A stretch of DNA of 64,000 nucleotides from Adiantum capillus-veneris (GCA_014529385.2 CM043962.1:149726647-149790646), one strand, 5' to 3'; numbered from the stretch's first letter, positions 11,549-23,676 are shown. Translations and numbers: made by a program. The notes: generated from the sequence alone by a model not told the origin.

Positions 11549-11738
11549 TGTTGGGGTATAGGCGCATGTGCCTTGCCCGACCGTCGAGAGTCTGGGCGCC
11601 CACTAACTTGTATACCTTATACATAGCATAAGTGTATAGGGGGCTGCTCACTCTTTGAGTCTCCCCACCCATATCTGTGTGTTGTGTGTCTCCTTCTCTC
11701 TCTCACTCTTCGTCTGTGGTGCTCCCCGATCCCCTTCA
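11549..11738 (+). repeat. 5' LTR of the short Copia derivative
   Basis: TG..CA bounded, 190 bp. Nearly identical to 15046-15234, including GGGCTGCTCACTCTTTGAG and the TCTCTCTCTCACTC tract. Differences include CGACCGTCGAG versus CGACCGCCCAG near the left end. Confidence 0.9.
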
Positions 11739-11739
11739 A

Positions 11740-11753
11740 TTGGTATCAGAGCG
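11740..11753 (+). promoter_or_regulatory. primer-binding site, initiator tRNA-Met type
   Basis: TTGGTATCAGAGCG lies one base after the LTR. TGGTATCAGAGC is the classic complement of the plant initiator tRNA-Met 3' end used by Copia and many gypsy elements for minus-strand DNA priming. Confidence 0.85.
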
Positions 11754-13423
11754 ACAAGTGTGAGAGAGTAGATGGACGGCTTCGCGATGAACTTGTCGAC
11801 TATGGCGGAGTGGTCACAGATCTGAGCAAAGAAATAGAGGAGGCTTGTGGACAGCCATACAGAGGCTTGCAGGAGAGCTCTCAGGAGCTTCCTAGTGCTC
11901 ACAGATCAGTCCACAGTTTCTCTACGGATCAGCCCACTGTGTACAGCATCTTCCCTCTTCTCGGCAAGCTTTGCAACGGCTACATCGGCGATAGATTGGA
12001 GCTTGGAGCTTCCTTAGACATGGAAGCATTGTGAGATTGATGCATTCAGCTCACACATCGAGGTGGGAAGTGAATTTGAGCCTTTCTATGAGCTCAAAGA
12101 AGCACAGAAGAAAGTCGTTCAGTTTTTTGGCAGTTTGATAGCAATCTACAGTTTTGCTCATAACTTGAGCTACAAAGCTCTGATTGATTCAAAATTAAAA
12201 ACACAGAGACTATTTTTCAAGACAATTTTGGGCTCTGTTGTTTTCTTTGCTGCAGACAGCTTACCCGTGCACACTACAGATAGTAGAAACATTTGCAGGT
12301 GTTACAAGATCGGGTTTGACTCCCAGGTACAGGTTGAGTGTAGTACTTCCACAGGTGTTGCCAGTTGCAGTTGAGTGGTTCTTCTGCAGTGTTGTGGCAT
12401 GCATACATGGTCTTTGAGCGGGTAATGCTCTATGTATGCTTATGTGGTGAGCAGTAGATCTTGTGAGCAAGTGCAGAGGTTGGTTGTGGATGATATGTGT
12501 GGTCACCTGTGGTACTCTTTGTGAGCATTTGTTGGACACAGGTTTGCAGAGCTTATGCATGTATGTTGAGTGTAGTTTGATGCGCATTGATTGCTCATTG
12601 TATTGAGCTTCTAGGACAATGGTTATTTTGTGTTGATAGCCATTGTGCGTCGAAACTCTGGCGAAATTTTCCTAGGAGTTTTATGGGCATCATTTATGCG
12701 ATCTAGGTAGAGATTGCGGGTTGCACTCAGCATTTGCGTGCGATGTTCTCTGCAGGTGGGAGATTTGTGCGTGTGTATGCATCGATACCGCACAGTGTGG
12801 GCTTGGTGATTAGCTCACGGTTTGACAGGCGTACAGTTATCTTGGCACACTCATAGGAGTGAATATTGTGATGTATGCTTGTGTGGTTACGAGCTAGGTA
12901 GCCGGATTCGAGCACTAATGGCTTGAAGTTTTTCAGCAGGTTTCAGCTATAGGTTTACAAGTTTACAGGAAATTTTGAGGGCTTATTTGGGCGCTGAATT
13001 TTCAGCCATTGTTTCCTCTTTGCAGGTGTCCATGTATGGCTCAGTTGTAGGCTGATCTGGGACACACTTGTGACTTGTTTATGCAGTTGTTTAAGAGCTG
13101 AATTTTGGGGCTATTTTGGCGCTGATTTGCAGCCATATTTTACAGCCATACAGCAGCTTGGTTTACTCTAATGCAATCTCGTACACTTGGCATTGGAATT
13201 TGCATCATTGCCATTTGTGGAGCACAGTGTGGTTACACTCCTGCGAGAGATTTTATGCGTGGATTCGCATGAGCATTGTAGGTGCTGGTGAGCTCTTTTT
13301 TTGAGAGCATTTTCTCGTTGCAGGTTGCTTCTTTTAGATTAGTTGAGTGCATTTCATTGCTACCGTACCTAGAGTAGAGTTACAGCTCTTGGTTATTTTT
13401 GACATTCACTTATAGTAGTCAAT
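11754..13423 (+). other. leader and unrecognised 5' internal region of the Copia derivative
   Basis: Holds two short open frames (11772-12034 region and 12063-12374) without a recognisable gag domain, then about 1 kb that looks non-coding. Several phrases recur loosely there (GAATTTT..GGGC..CGCTGA..CAGCCAT near 12995-13140), suggesting internal duplication. Possibly a degraded gag N-terminus. Confidence 0.4.
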
Positions 13424-14965
13424 ATGTGTGAGACTTTCGAGTCTAGGACAATGACTCATGAGAGACGGCGTTCTCGTTCGTGTCGACACTTAGGATGTTG
13501 GCATTGTGGTCACACAGGGCACATTAGACGGCGATGCTTTCATCGTATGAGATAGCACAGGAGACAGGCTAGTCTCAAGGATGCAGCAGATGCTATAGGC
13601 TCCGTTGACTTGATAGCTGCTTGATTAGATACAGTGTCTGAGTACCCTAGTGACAGTGAGGTCACATTTGCTTCCTGTATTACTCCTGATTTTTTGACGT
13701 CTGAGGATAGTGCACTTCTTTTTCAGTGGTGCTAGACAAGGACGCTACTTTTCATGTCACTCCGTATCGTGACTGGTTCAGTAGCTATTCTAGTAGAGTG
13801 CATGGTAGTGTGCGATTGGCAGATGGGTCACTGCATGAGATTGTTGGTTCAGGAGATATGAGACCGTCATTACCGAGCGGTGCATCATACATGCTCAAAG
13901 ATGTGCGTCATGTGCCAGATTTGACGATGAGTTTGATCTCCGTTGGTCAGCTCAAGGATAGTGGATGTCGGGTATCGCTGCTTGAGCGATCTTTTGCGTT
14001 GCATTTGGGTTCGCTAGTGATTGCGAGAGGTGCTAGAGTTGGCACATGGTACCCATTGCACGTAGTACTGGTGCGAGATGGTCGAGTCTCAATCTTGTTA
14101 CAGCCATGCAGAGAGCGAGAGACCCGGACAGTCTCTTTTGCTCATGGGTTGCAGGGTGCTTTGCATGGAGTGTAGAGTAGTGAGCTCGTTGTGCACACAG
14201 TTGGGGCACGACTTGAGTAGTCACACAGAGAGGTGACAGAGTCAGACATGCATGCTTTGCTAGTGACAGAGCGAAGCAGAGAGTCAGTTGTGCGAGATAC
14301 TCCTATGTAGGATAGACAGGTAGAGCGGTCTTGCCCTAGTGAGTCACAACAGGAGGACGTTGTGCAAGAGTCTATGCATAAGGAGTTAGAGCATGAGAGC
14401 TCTAGTGAGTCACAACAGATTGAGTGGTCATGTTTGCAGTGGATGATTGCAGAGGAGGCTGAGATGTTAGCGATTATGCAGTCATTCCTTTCTATGCTCG
14501 ACAGTGAGCATGGGGATATAGTTGTGCAGGATATGTCTTCCAGCAGACACCTAGAGCAGCTGGTTTGCTCTGAGGCTGCACGACAGGTTGATGCGTCTTT
14601 TGCGGACAGTCAGGAGATGCATGTGGTTCACATGCCTTGTCAGTCAGAGATGCCTATTGCCAGGGATATATATGTTGATGCATGCTCCGTAGAGCTAGCA
14701 GGGCCCGCTAGCATTGCATCGGCACTCGGTGGTCTCATGTATGAGATGTTGATCTTGAGACCGGATATCGCAGCTGTAGTGGGAGCATTTGCAGTTGGGG
14801 TTGTCAGCGTTTGTTGACTGATGATGGCATAGTGCACGAGGGAGATATGTAGGTATTGCGTACATACTTGCAGTACGTGTGCGGTACGTCTGGTGGTGTA
14901 TGTACTTACACGGGAGCAGGACAGCCTGATGCACACGATCACAGCCAGCTAGTGGGCATCGATTG
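13424..14965 (+). pseudogene. Copia gag-pol remnant: zinc knuckle, protease-like block, RT/RNase H tail
   Basis: 13495-13545 encodes CWHCGHTGHIRRRC, a CCHC zinc knuckle. 13726-14175 encodes a protease-like block (FHVTPYRDWFSSYS, VRLADGS, DVRHVPDLTMSLISVGQL) typical of Copia, but the catalytic DSGA is DKDA here. After a linker, 14720-14815 encodes IASALGGLMYEMLILRPDIA, the end of Copia RT (usual form GSLMYAM..RPDIA). 14840-14955 recalls the RNase H start (YVCGTSGGVC..GQPD..LVGID). The whole integrase and RT core between them is absent. Stops are scattered. The order of surviving blocks fits one large internal deletion. Confidence 0.7.
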
Positions 14966-15045
14966 AGAGCGGTTTTCTCTCGCCTTTTGTAGTCTTTAGA
15001 CTAGGTTCTCTTGCTTAAAGGCACAGTCGCCTTTAAGTGGAAGGT

Positions 15046-15234
15046 TGTTGGGGTATAGGCGCCTGTGCCTTGCCCGACCGCCCAGAGTCTGGGCGCCCAC
15101 TGACTTGTATACCTTATACATAGCATAAGTGTATAGGGGGCTGCTCACTCTTTGAGTCTCCCCACCCATATCTGTGTGTTGTGTGTCTCCTTCTCTCTCT
15201 CACTCCCCGTCTGTGGTGCTCCCGATCCCCTTCA
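15046..15234 (+). repeat. 3' LTR of the short Copia derivative
   Basis: 189 bp, TGTTGGGG..CTTCA, followed by the ATGAT duplication and then by the resumed gypsy A reverse-transcriptase sequence. Confidence 0.9.
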
Positions 15235-15800
15235 ATGATATCATCAAAGAACACTCCAGTGAATTTGCGGTATGGTCTAAAAATTTTCTCCATCAAACGA
15301 TTGAACGTAGCTGGTGCATTAGTCAAGCCAAAAGACATGACTAGATATTCATAAAGACCAAACGTTGTGCGAAACGCGGTTTTTAAGATATCTTCATCCA
15401 CTATCCTTATTTGATGATAGCCACTCTTAAGGTCAATCCTACTGAAGTAGATCGAGCCTTGTAGCTTATCAAACAGATCTTCTACCTGAGGTACGGGAAA
15501 TCTGTTTTTGATAGTGATATGGTTTAGTGCACAATAGTCCACACATATGCGGTATGTACCATCTTTCTTTTGGACTAAAAAGACTGGAGAACAAAAGGGA
15601 CAGGAACTAGCCTCACCATCCCTTTTTCTACCAATTCTTGTACTTGCCTCATGATCTCCTCTTGTTGAGCTTGGGAAACTTGATAAGGAGGCTTGTTAGG
15701 CGGTGAGCTTCCTGGTAGGAGCTCAATTGATGGTCATCATCCACTCGTTTTGGAGGTAAGTCCATAAGGATATCATCAATGAACACATCTTGGAATCCTT
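15235..15800 (-). pseudogene. gypsy A reverse transcriptase, 5' part
   Basis: Minus strand: [80 protein letters not shown] and VFFDDII, the palm motifs of Ty3/gypsy RT in order. The sequence breaks at the two catalytic aspartates, where the Copia derivative inserted; the remaining RT resumes at 11548. Frameshifts occur above 15542. Confidence 0.85.
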
Positions 15801-15801
15801 T

Positions 15802-16330
15802 TCAAAAGTTAGACAAGTCTAATTCTTCTTGATTCCTACCATTTACATTTGATGAAACATTAGGACCTTTTAGGGACTCTTTGACAAAAATCATGTACAC
15901 AGAAACTGAGCTCTTCATTGATTTATCAAGAGCAAGAGGATTTACAAGTGGTATAGTACGACCAAACTCACTAGCATCTATATATATATTCTTTCCCCTG
16001 TAGGCGAAGTAGATTCTCCTTTCAGGGAACTTCATGTTGGCAGCCATGCGATTGAACCATGGTGCCCCTAGGATAGCATCCTCATGTTGGAGAGGAGAGA
16101 TGAAAAGTCTTCTTTGTCGACATAGCTTTGGACATGAAGCATCAACTTCCCAATCAAGGGAGTAACGGAGGCTTGCTGTCCCTTCAAAGCGGCATCGACA
16201 GTTACAACATCTCCCATCTCGAAAGCTTGAATGCCCAACTTGGTGGCCAACTCCATTTGATATGAAGTTGTGAGTAGAGGTAGGGTCAAACAAAATGAAG
16301 GCATCATTCTCCCTTACCTTTCCCCAAGCA
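15802..16330 (-). pseudogene. gypsy A protease region
   Basis: Encodes AFILFDPTSTHNFIS, the retropepsin-like site of plant gypsy elements. The usual D-S/T-G is DPT, so the active-site Gly is lost. Downstream ILGAPWFNRMAANMKFPERRIYF matches the usual protease C-terminal block. Two overlapping frames share the signal, which shows a frameshift. Confidence 0.7.
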
Positions 16331-17740
16331 TAGGAGAGGGGTGATCCTTTGCAAATCAGCATCCTCTTTTGGAGCTTCGATAGTGGAAGCTCTAGGAGTC
16401 TCATTGAGGGCATTTCTCTTGGGGCAAGAACGATAACCATGTCCTTGCTCCCCACACTTAAAACACTTATGGTCCTTGCGAAGAGCTTCAAGCTCTTCAG
16501 CAGAGAGTTTGTTTTTGCCTTTGTAAACTCCCTTCTCCTTGGACCGATTGTTGTTGTTGTTGGAATGGCCTTGGGAAGAATTTTGGGCAATGGTTTTCCC
16601 CTTTGCATCACTTTTGTCTTTGCTTTCCATGGGTTTGACATTCTATCTAGCTCCTTGTTGGAAATTGATGTGCGAAGCAACCATAGTGTCGTGGATTACT
16701 TCGGTGATAGATCTAGGCCGTTGGGAGTTGACATACTTGGCCATCTCTTCAGGTAATCCCGCACAAAATTGTTGCTTTTGCTTGACAAAGTCTATCTTTT
16801 GGAAGACAGTAGCCTTGATATGTAAAGTCCCAAATGTATTTGTGGATAGACTCATGAGAGAGATGCTTCAAACTGCACCATTCGGTGAGAACTTTGTCCT
16901 TTGCATCGCTTGCAAGGAATTGTTTCATTATGGAAACTCGTAGAGTTTTCCATGTCTTTGGGGCTTCGCCATTGCCATGAAGGTTAGCCCACCATTTCCG
17001 AGCCAATTTTTGGAAGTGCATAACCACATGGTGTAGCTTGGAGGACTCCGTGAAGCTCTCATCTCCAAAGGCCGCATCAAATTGTTGGATGAAGGCCAAT
17101 ACTCTATCGTTAGCACCAAAGGTGCCGTCATAGATGAGAAAAGAGATACTCTTTTCTCCCTCTTTGAACTTCTTGAGCTTTTGTGACCTTCGCCATGCAG
17201 GGTAAGATTTGCGATGTCCTCCCCTCTTGTATTCTCTAGGAGAATAGCCATAGCTTTCATTGGAAGAGGAGGAAGGTGAAGAAGAAGGAGAAGAGGGCGA
17301 CCTCTTTCTTTCCCTTTTCTTCCTTTGTTTCCTCGCTTCCCTTTTTGAATGACGAAGGGAAGAACTATGGTTGACCGTTTCCTCTTGGGAGGAGTTGGCG
17401 ATTGTTTATTCCGCCATTTTCGTGGAGCCACATCTTTGGAGGAACTTAGGGACTCATTACTTTCTTGTTCTTTGAATTCCTCCTCTCATATGGGAGAAAG
17501 TCTTCTTTTGGGGGTCTCATCAAGAGGCCTTTTAAGCTCTCTCTCCTCTTGGAGAGGAAAGGAAATCCCATAAGCACAAAGTTGTTGAGTAACTTTGGCT
17601 TGCAAAGCGGGGTTGCCCATAGCTTGTTGCAACCTAGTAACAAGAGAATTAACAAACATGGGGGCATCATCACTAGCACCTTCATGTGCAAAATCAAAGT
17701 TATCAATGTTCATTCTATTGTCTTGGTTATTGTCAGCCAT
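16304..17740 (-). pseudogene. gypsy A gag
   Basis: The likely start is MADNNQDNRMNIDNF at 17740. Pieces in different frames give KRPLDETP.. (17486), a basic Arg/Lys-rich stretch, then AFIQQFDAAFGDE..SSKLHHVVMHFQKLARKWWANL (17099-16950), a retrotransposon-gag core with its WW, and finally CFKCGEQGHGYRSCPKR (16490-16440), a CCHC zinc knuckle. Several frameshifts separate them. Capsid/nucleocapsid role is by family. Confidence 0.8.
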
Positions 17741-18153
17741 GTTAACAAAGTTTGTGTGTTTACTTACTGTATTCTTTGGCAATTCAAAAAATTAGTTGCT
17801 ACTCATCTTAGCCTTTGAAAATCAATACTTAAGCATCTGCACCCACGGCTCGAATTGCTAATTATAGAGAGTAGTGGAGTGGGTCCAACATAGTAGAGTT
17901 TCCGAGGGATAGCTCCTTTCTGACTTCTTATGGCTCAATAATGGTAAAGCCATATGCAAGTCTAAAAAGACTCCATTATTAAGACCAAAGCTCCCGAGGT
18001 ATGCACCATATCCCACATAGTGGGCTCAACAAAACCGATAATAGATCCCAGTCCCACTTGCCCTAATATAATTAACAAAATCAACCATTAATAGGCTACT
18101 TAAGGACCTCTCTTCTTAAGAAATAAAAGAGAAACCAAATGCTCTAATACCAA
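17741..18153 (-). promoter_or_regulatory. gypsy A leader with primer-binding site
   Basis: Minus-strand 18153-18140 reads TTGGTATTAGAGCA, one base different from the initiator tRNA-Met primer site, immediately after the LTR end CATTACA. The following ~390 bp has no long frame and resembles the leader at 43421-43766 of element B (for example the 'CTCTCCACTACTC' and 'CTTATTAATGGAG'-like phrases). Confidence 0.75.
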
Positions 18154-19640
18154 TGTAATGATAATGTCCTATGAACTTTGAGAGTAACGGAATCAAGAAA
18201 TTAGATAAAGCACTTTTGTGAGATTACTTTGTGAGCATAGCGGGTGAACTTAATTGATTTAGCAACATAAACATGGCATGAACAATACTTTTGCAAGAGA
18301 GAGAGTTTAGAGAACATGACAACAGTTGAGGACCGGATTTATGCGGAGCCGGTCTCCCCTCCAATAGGCATTTGTATTATAGTTTCTCCCATCAAGAGAG
18401 ACTTGGTACAATACAATATTTGTGTTCCTTATGACCTAGGTGATGCAATGAAGATGGAAAGCTTCATTCACCACAATCATAACATAAACTTTGTAGAAAG
18501 CATTAACTATCCCAAGCCTTAGTCCCAAGGCCTCAAACACCTTCAAAGGTGGAGAGAGCTAGCGGGGAATGAGGGTAGGGAAGAGGAAGAAGAAACATTC
18601 CATAGGAGAAAGAAATAGTTCCTCACTTATAATCACTCTTCTTGCTAGCATACATAATAGCATAGTAATGAAGATGGAGAAGATGGAAAGCTTAAGCATT
18701 GAAGCATGGCTCGTGGTTGGATTTGCATTCCATAGCCAAGAGTGTTGGTGTAGGCTCTCAACTTCTCAACAAGCTTGGAGAAGGAGACGAAGTTCCTCTA
18801 CTTTCACCAAGTGAGAATGTACTAAAAAAAGTGAGTGTGTGAGAGGTGTATACCCCCCAAGAATACCCCTTGCTTGCTTTGGGCGAGCCCCCCTTTTTTC
18901 TCAAGCTTCAAGCTTATTGGACCCCTCTCCCCCTAGCCAATCACATGCAACATGCATTTCAAGCACATGGGTAGTCTTTGGACAAGTGTCCTCCTTACCC
19001 CTTTGAGAGAGAGAGCCTGAAAATATCTAGATATTTATTGAATGGAACTAGAAGCTCATTGGACCCCTCTTTAGCCCAACCAATAGGATTCAAGCACACC
19101 ATGTGGCTAAGCATAGGAAGATTCTGACATGTGTCCATGTGCCCCTTGAGAAAGAGGGTGTCCTTTGGGTGAGTGGGAGGTTAAGTCAAAGATTCCCCTA
19201 ACTTTGGGGCTTTTCCCCTCCTTTGTAGGGTTTCCTTTTTACTCAAGCACCTTACCCCCCATGCATGGGAAGCTTCTCAAGCACCTTCCTCATCAAGCAT
19301 GACAAGCACCTCAGTCATCAAGCACGGCAAGCACCTCAAGCTTAGGTCGGGTTCCCACCTCAAGCTGCCCTAGCTTGCCTAAGGTCAAAGGACTTATAAC
19401 ACTAACGATTGGAGTTCTTTAATGAAGCTAACCCTAAGATCTTTTAAGCTCCATTAGCTAGCCTTTCTCTTTGATAGACCATCTCTCATTTGGAGCCCTT
19501 TACCATTGGCCCCGTGTTGAGATAGATCCATAAGCACATGTCTATATTCTAACGCTTGTTCTCGTTTATTATCCCACATTAAATGATCATTTTAATATGA
19601 GAAAATCATTTGGGTTGGTTAGATATTAGATTTTATGACA
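18154..19640 (-). repeat. 5' LTR of gypsy A (about 1.49 kb)
   Basis: TG..CA in both directions, next to the primer site on one side and the ATATG duplication on the other. Includes imperfect GAGAGA tracts. Related LTRs are at 41879-43406, 49423-50556 (truncated) and 52708-53318 (truncated), all on the opposite strand. Confidence 0.85.
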
Positions 19641-19645
19641 ATATG

Positions 19646-21007
19646 CATACATGCTTGATGATATATTACAAACCATAAGTACTTATAGATATGTGCATAA
19701 ATTGCATCAAATACCACGTAGATGATAAGTATCTTGACACAAGGGTGTCTATTTGCACAAGGTGCCTTTTGATCAAAATTTTATTTATGCAAGCCAAGCT
19801 AAGAAGCATGTTCTCTTCAAAGGTAAAGAGTATTCAAGCAAGGCTTGTCCATTACCAATTTATACACAATGATGCACACATTTTACGCAAGTTGATTCTG
19901 CAATGGCATTTATTTTGCCATATGCACATTTTCTATTATGCTTTGGACATTGATATTTTCTTCTAAGCATTTATGTTGTCTCTATGGTAAGCAACAATTC
20001 ATTTATGGTTGATTCTGATCATTCTTATATGCACACAACATATGACATTTCTTCTTCACATCAAGCATGGTTATGAACCAGAGCAAACCAATTAAGTGGC
20101 ATTTGCCTTTTCCTTATGATTTTATAGCTAAGCGTTCCATTGTTATACTCTATAAGATACATGCAAAGACATTAAATTTTTCAACATAAATGGTGATTTA
20201 CCTTGAGGAAAAGGGTCTTAAGATATCATAGTCCTTCAAGCTTATGAAAAAATCTTCCATGCTATTATGATGATAATAGCTGTAGACAAGGGTCCTATGC
20301 TTTAACTCCAAGTTTTTAAATGAAGGAACGCTCTTTATTTATGCAAAGGCATGCATAGCTAAAAGGTACCAACCAATAAAATAGCTAATGCTTTTATGTT
20401 TTTTAAAATCTTGAAAGCAAGATTGGCTTACAAAGATCCCATGAGTACAAGGGTAGATATCTTTTCTATGGTACTTGTTATCTGTCATAAGGGTGGATAA
20501 TATGGTTTAGGAGCTCATGGATTTTGGTTTAGCTAAGCATATAATAACTCTTTATTGGCAAGCATATCAACATGGATGGTCAAGGTATCGACATTATCAT
20601 ATGAGAAATACTCTATATATAGAGAGTATGAGTTCTCATGGACTATGACACTGGAACCACTTTTGTTATATGTGTCATGCTGGGTCCTAAGGTGTTAATC
20701 ACTCTTGTTCTATGAGGATAATTATGGCACCCTCCTTTTAGACAATGATGTGGCCAAGGTGGTCTATTTCGATATGATTAAGATTGTGCCTGCAAAAGTG
20801 GCAAGATAAGACAATATGACAACCTTACGATTGGTTGTATGGTAATAATGCACATGTTTTATATATGATTAAGATTGTGCCTTCAAAAGTGGCAAGATAA
20901 GACAATATGACAACCTTATGATTGGTTGTATGGTAATAATGAACATTTTGGTAATCTTTACTAGTAGGTGAGGACAAGGGTCCAACACAGGGCTTGGGGT
21001 AGGGGCT
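19646..21007 (+). other. AT-rich DNA right of gypsy A, possibly outer-element interior
   Basis: No coding motif found until the chromodomain-like stretch at 21008. If the LTR pair at 9222 and 21207 belongs together, this is the element's decayed 3' interior. A second LTR-like phrase (TGAGGACAAGGGTCC..GGGGCTATGAG) lies at about 20968-21012. Confidence 0.3.
20772..20950 (+). repeat. tandem duplication, 91-bp period, two copies
   Basis: TATGATTAAGATTGTGCCT through GGTTGTATGGTAATAATG appears at 20773 and again at 20864 with only a few differences (for example GCAAAA/TCAAAA and ACGATT/ATGATT). A recent local duplication in non-coding DNA. Confidence 0.85.
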
Positions 21008-21206
21008 ATGAGCATATTACATGTTTCATCTCCTCGATCAATATGGTTATTTGTGGAGAATATACTTTTATTGATGTTTACAAAGTTTTTTGTCAAGTGG
21101 AAGGATGGACCTGATGAAGGTACCACTTGCGAGAATATGAGTTTCATTATGAAATCATATTTCACTTTTTTTTCGAGGAGATCAAATCTTATCCAAGGGG
21201 GAGTAG
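21008..21206 (+). pseudogene. chromovirus integrase C-terminal chromodomain remnant and PPT
   Basis: The frame encodes FFVKWKDGPDEGTTCENMSFIMKSY and then SNLIQGGVV before a stop. This resembles the chromodomain tail of plant chromoviruses (xLVKWKxxPxExATWE..), with Trp of the TWE block replaced. It is followed by a polypurine tract CCAAGGGGGAGTAG at 21193-21206 and then an LTR-like sequence. The placement directly before a PPT and LTR supports the call. Confidence 0.55.
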
Positions 21207-21330
21207 TGTGAGGACAAGGTCGTAGGTAGGGCCTAGGCAAGGGGCTATGAAGTTCAAGGGTTTCTATGGTAGCATCTATATAGAGAGTGGTGGGGAGGAG
21301 ATTTTTCTACCACAACCCCATCGTGCTACA
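21207..21330 (+). repeat. 3' LTR-like end of the outer chromovirus-type element
   Basis: Begins TGTGAGGACAAGG directly after the polypurine tract and ends GTGCTACA. Shares blocks with 9222-9362. Short for an LTR, so an internally deleted or partial LTR is possible. Confidence 0.45.
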
Positions 21331-23065
21331 ACTCCTCTTTGCTATAGTCTACATAACACTCAAGTATGAGAGCATAGGATTGTATGGCGTGTAATTTTAT
21401 TGAATCTGAAATCTACCCATAGTTTTCCCTATGCTCAACTAGAACTTAAATGCATGTAACATCATGGAATAATATTTATTTAATCTAATCACTTTAGATC
21501 TAGGAACACAACCAAAATTACTGATTTGGATCATGGAAATGAATCAAAACTTGCATGACTTGTGCTCTCTTGAAAAGGGCATGCATGAAAATAGAGCGGT
21601 TTTTCCTTAATTGAGTCTAAAAACATAAAATAGGCATGGCATGTTCAGTAATGTGAATTATTTGCGCATGGGGGATAGTCATAGAAGATTGGACTAGACA
21701 ATATGATTTAAATTTGAAAAGTTGCAAGCAAGGAAAAATGGAACACAATAAAAAAAGTATAGCATGTACTTTATTAAGAGTAATACATAACAATACTAGA
21801 CAATACTCATTTCTGAAATGCCCAATCCTCATCTCCAATGTTTCTAAGAAGATGTGTGTAGTCTTTCATAGAAAACTTCTTCTTCACTACTATGGGTTGA
21901 GAAATCGTTTCTAGGCTTCAACTCTAGTTTTGACATTGTGTGGTTGAAGACATAGCCTTGGGGTTGATGTACAGAGAACTATTTTGTGGACTCACAAGGT
22001 GATTTTGAGCATGTGTGGTTGAAGAGAGCCTTGGGTTGGTGATGAGGTTTCTTTTGGAGCTTTGATAGACATTACATGTGCTTGATGGCAAACACCCAAC
22101 CACCATTCTTATGCACCATCAAGGAAGAACATAGTAGATCTGCAAGTTGAGGATGCCTTACTATTAAGCAAGATTTACATTCGTAGGGATTTGCAGTAGT
22201 CACTGGAGAAGTTTTCCAAATTTGTGCTTGAAAAACTTTGGAAAAAACACTTAAGAATCATGTAGCCTACTAAAAGTTTTTGGGAGAAGATAGTGTTGTG
22301 CGCATAAAATTGATTAGATGGGTGGTATCGCTCTTTAGGTAGTCAAAGTAGAAGAGTAATTGTAGTGGAACCACATCAATTGGTTCCCAAGACATTTATG
22401 CGTGTCAAAGTGTTAAAAGGTAATTGAATGGTCACTCATTGATTATAGTCATTCACGTTTGATATGCTATCTAGACCGTTAGATTGAATCCTTTATAAGG
22501 TTTGTGATTGTTGCATTTTGTGGTCTGCATACTTCGTTGTAAGCTTGTGCAGATTTTTGATGTGATGCTTTGGTCGCTTGAGTAGAATATCTGGTAGTTA
22601 ATGTGGGCAGAATTTTATGATTTAACATACATTCAAAATATAACTTGGAGGAGCAAGGGTATGATTGCTAATCATTGACTTTTTTTAATGCATAGGTAAG
22701 AAGCCAATTTTAAGATTCTTGGATGCAAGTACAAATATTGTTGCCACCAAAAGTGTATCACAAAGTTGTCTCTATACTAGAAACCATCTACTTTTTAGGC
22801 CTCCACCCTACAAGTTCATTTTGAATGCTCAAGACACCCATCTGCCATGTGCTGCAATTATTAACAACCAAGGCTCCATAGTCCAAACTCCACAGATCGC
22901 CTTCGAGCCTTTGGTCATCGACTTTTACCACGCATAAGGGGGTTACTTTCCAGAAAAGACCATAGACATAGATTTTACAATGCAATCACAAAGAAGATTT
23001 GGTGTGCTATGCAAAACTACCGTTGTCCTACAAAAAGCAAAGGAAGCTCTTGCAATGCAAAAATT
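21331..23065. other. gene-free DNA
   Basis: No protein family, RNA gene or clear repeat recognised. Short frames only. Confidence 0.3.

Positions 23066-23600
<535 letters not shown>

Positions 23601-23672
<72 letters not shown>
23601..23672 (+). repeat. (GA)36 microsatellite
   Basis: Uninterrupted GA dinucleotides. Confidence 0.95.

Positions 23673-23676
<4 letters not shown>

Larger units (their letters stand above)
11549..15234 (+). mobile_element. short Copia derivative with intact LTRs, inserted in gypsy A
   Basis: A 3.69-kb LTR element. Both LTRs start TGTTGGGGTATAGG and end CCCCTTCA, and the copy is flanked by ATGAT on each side (11544-11548; 15235-15239). A primer site TTGGTATCAGAGC follows the left LTR at 11740, and a purine-rich AAGTGGAAGG lies just before the right LTR. 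The inside has a zinc-knuckle gag end, a protease-like block and the very end of pol. Integrase and most of RT are missing, so the element would need helper functions. LTR similarity is high (about 190 versus 189 bp, few differences), so this is one of the youngest inserts here. Confidence 0.9.
10201..19640 (-). mobile_element. Ty3/gypsy element A (family 1), nested host of a Copia insert
   Basis: A minus-strand element bounded by TGTAAT.. at 10201 and ..ATGACA at 19640, flanked on both sides by the 5-bp duplication ATATG (10196-10200 and 19641-19645). From right to left it has a ~1.49-kb 5' LTR, an initiator-tRNA-type primer site, gag with zinc knuckle, protease, reverse transcriptase, RNase H and a fragment of integrase. 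Then it jumps directly into the outer ~290 bp of the 3' LTR. All coding parts are broken by frameshifts and stops. A 3.7-kb Copia derivative (11549-15234) sits inside its RT. Related copies occur on the plus strand at 41.9-53.3 kb. Confidence 0.85.
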
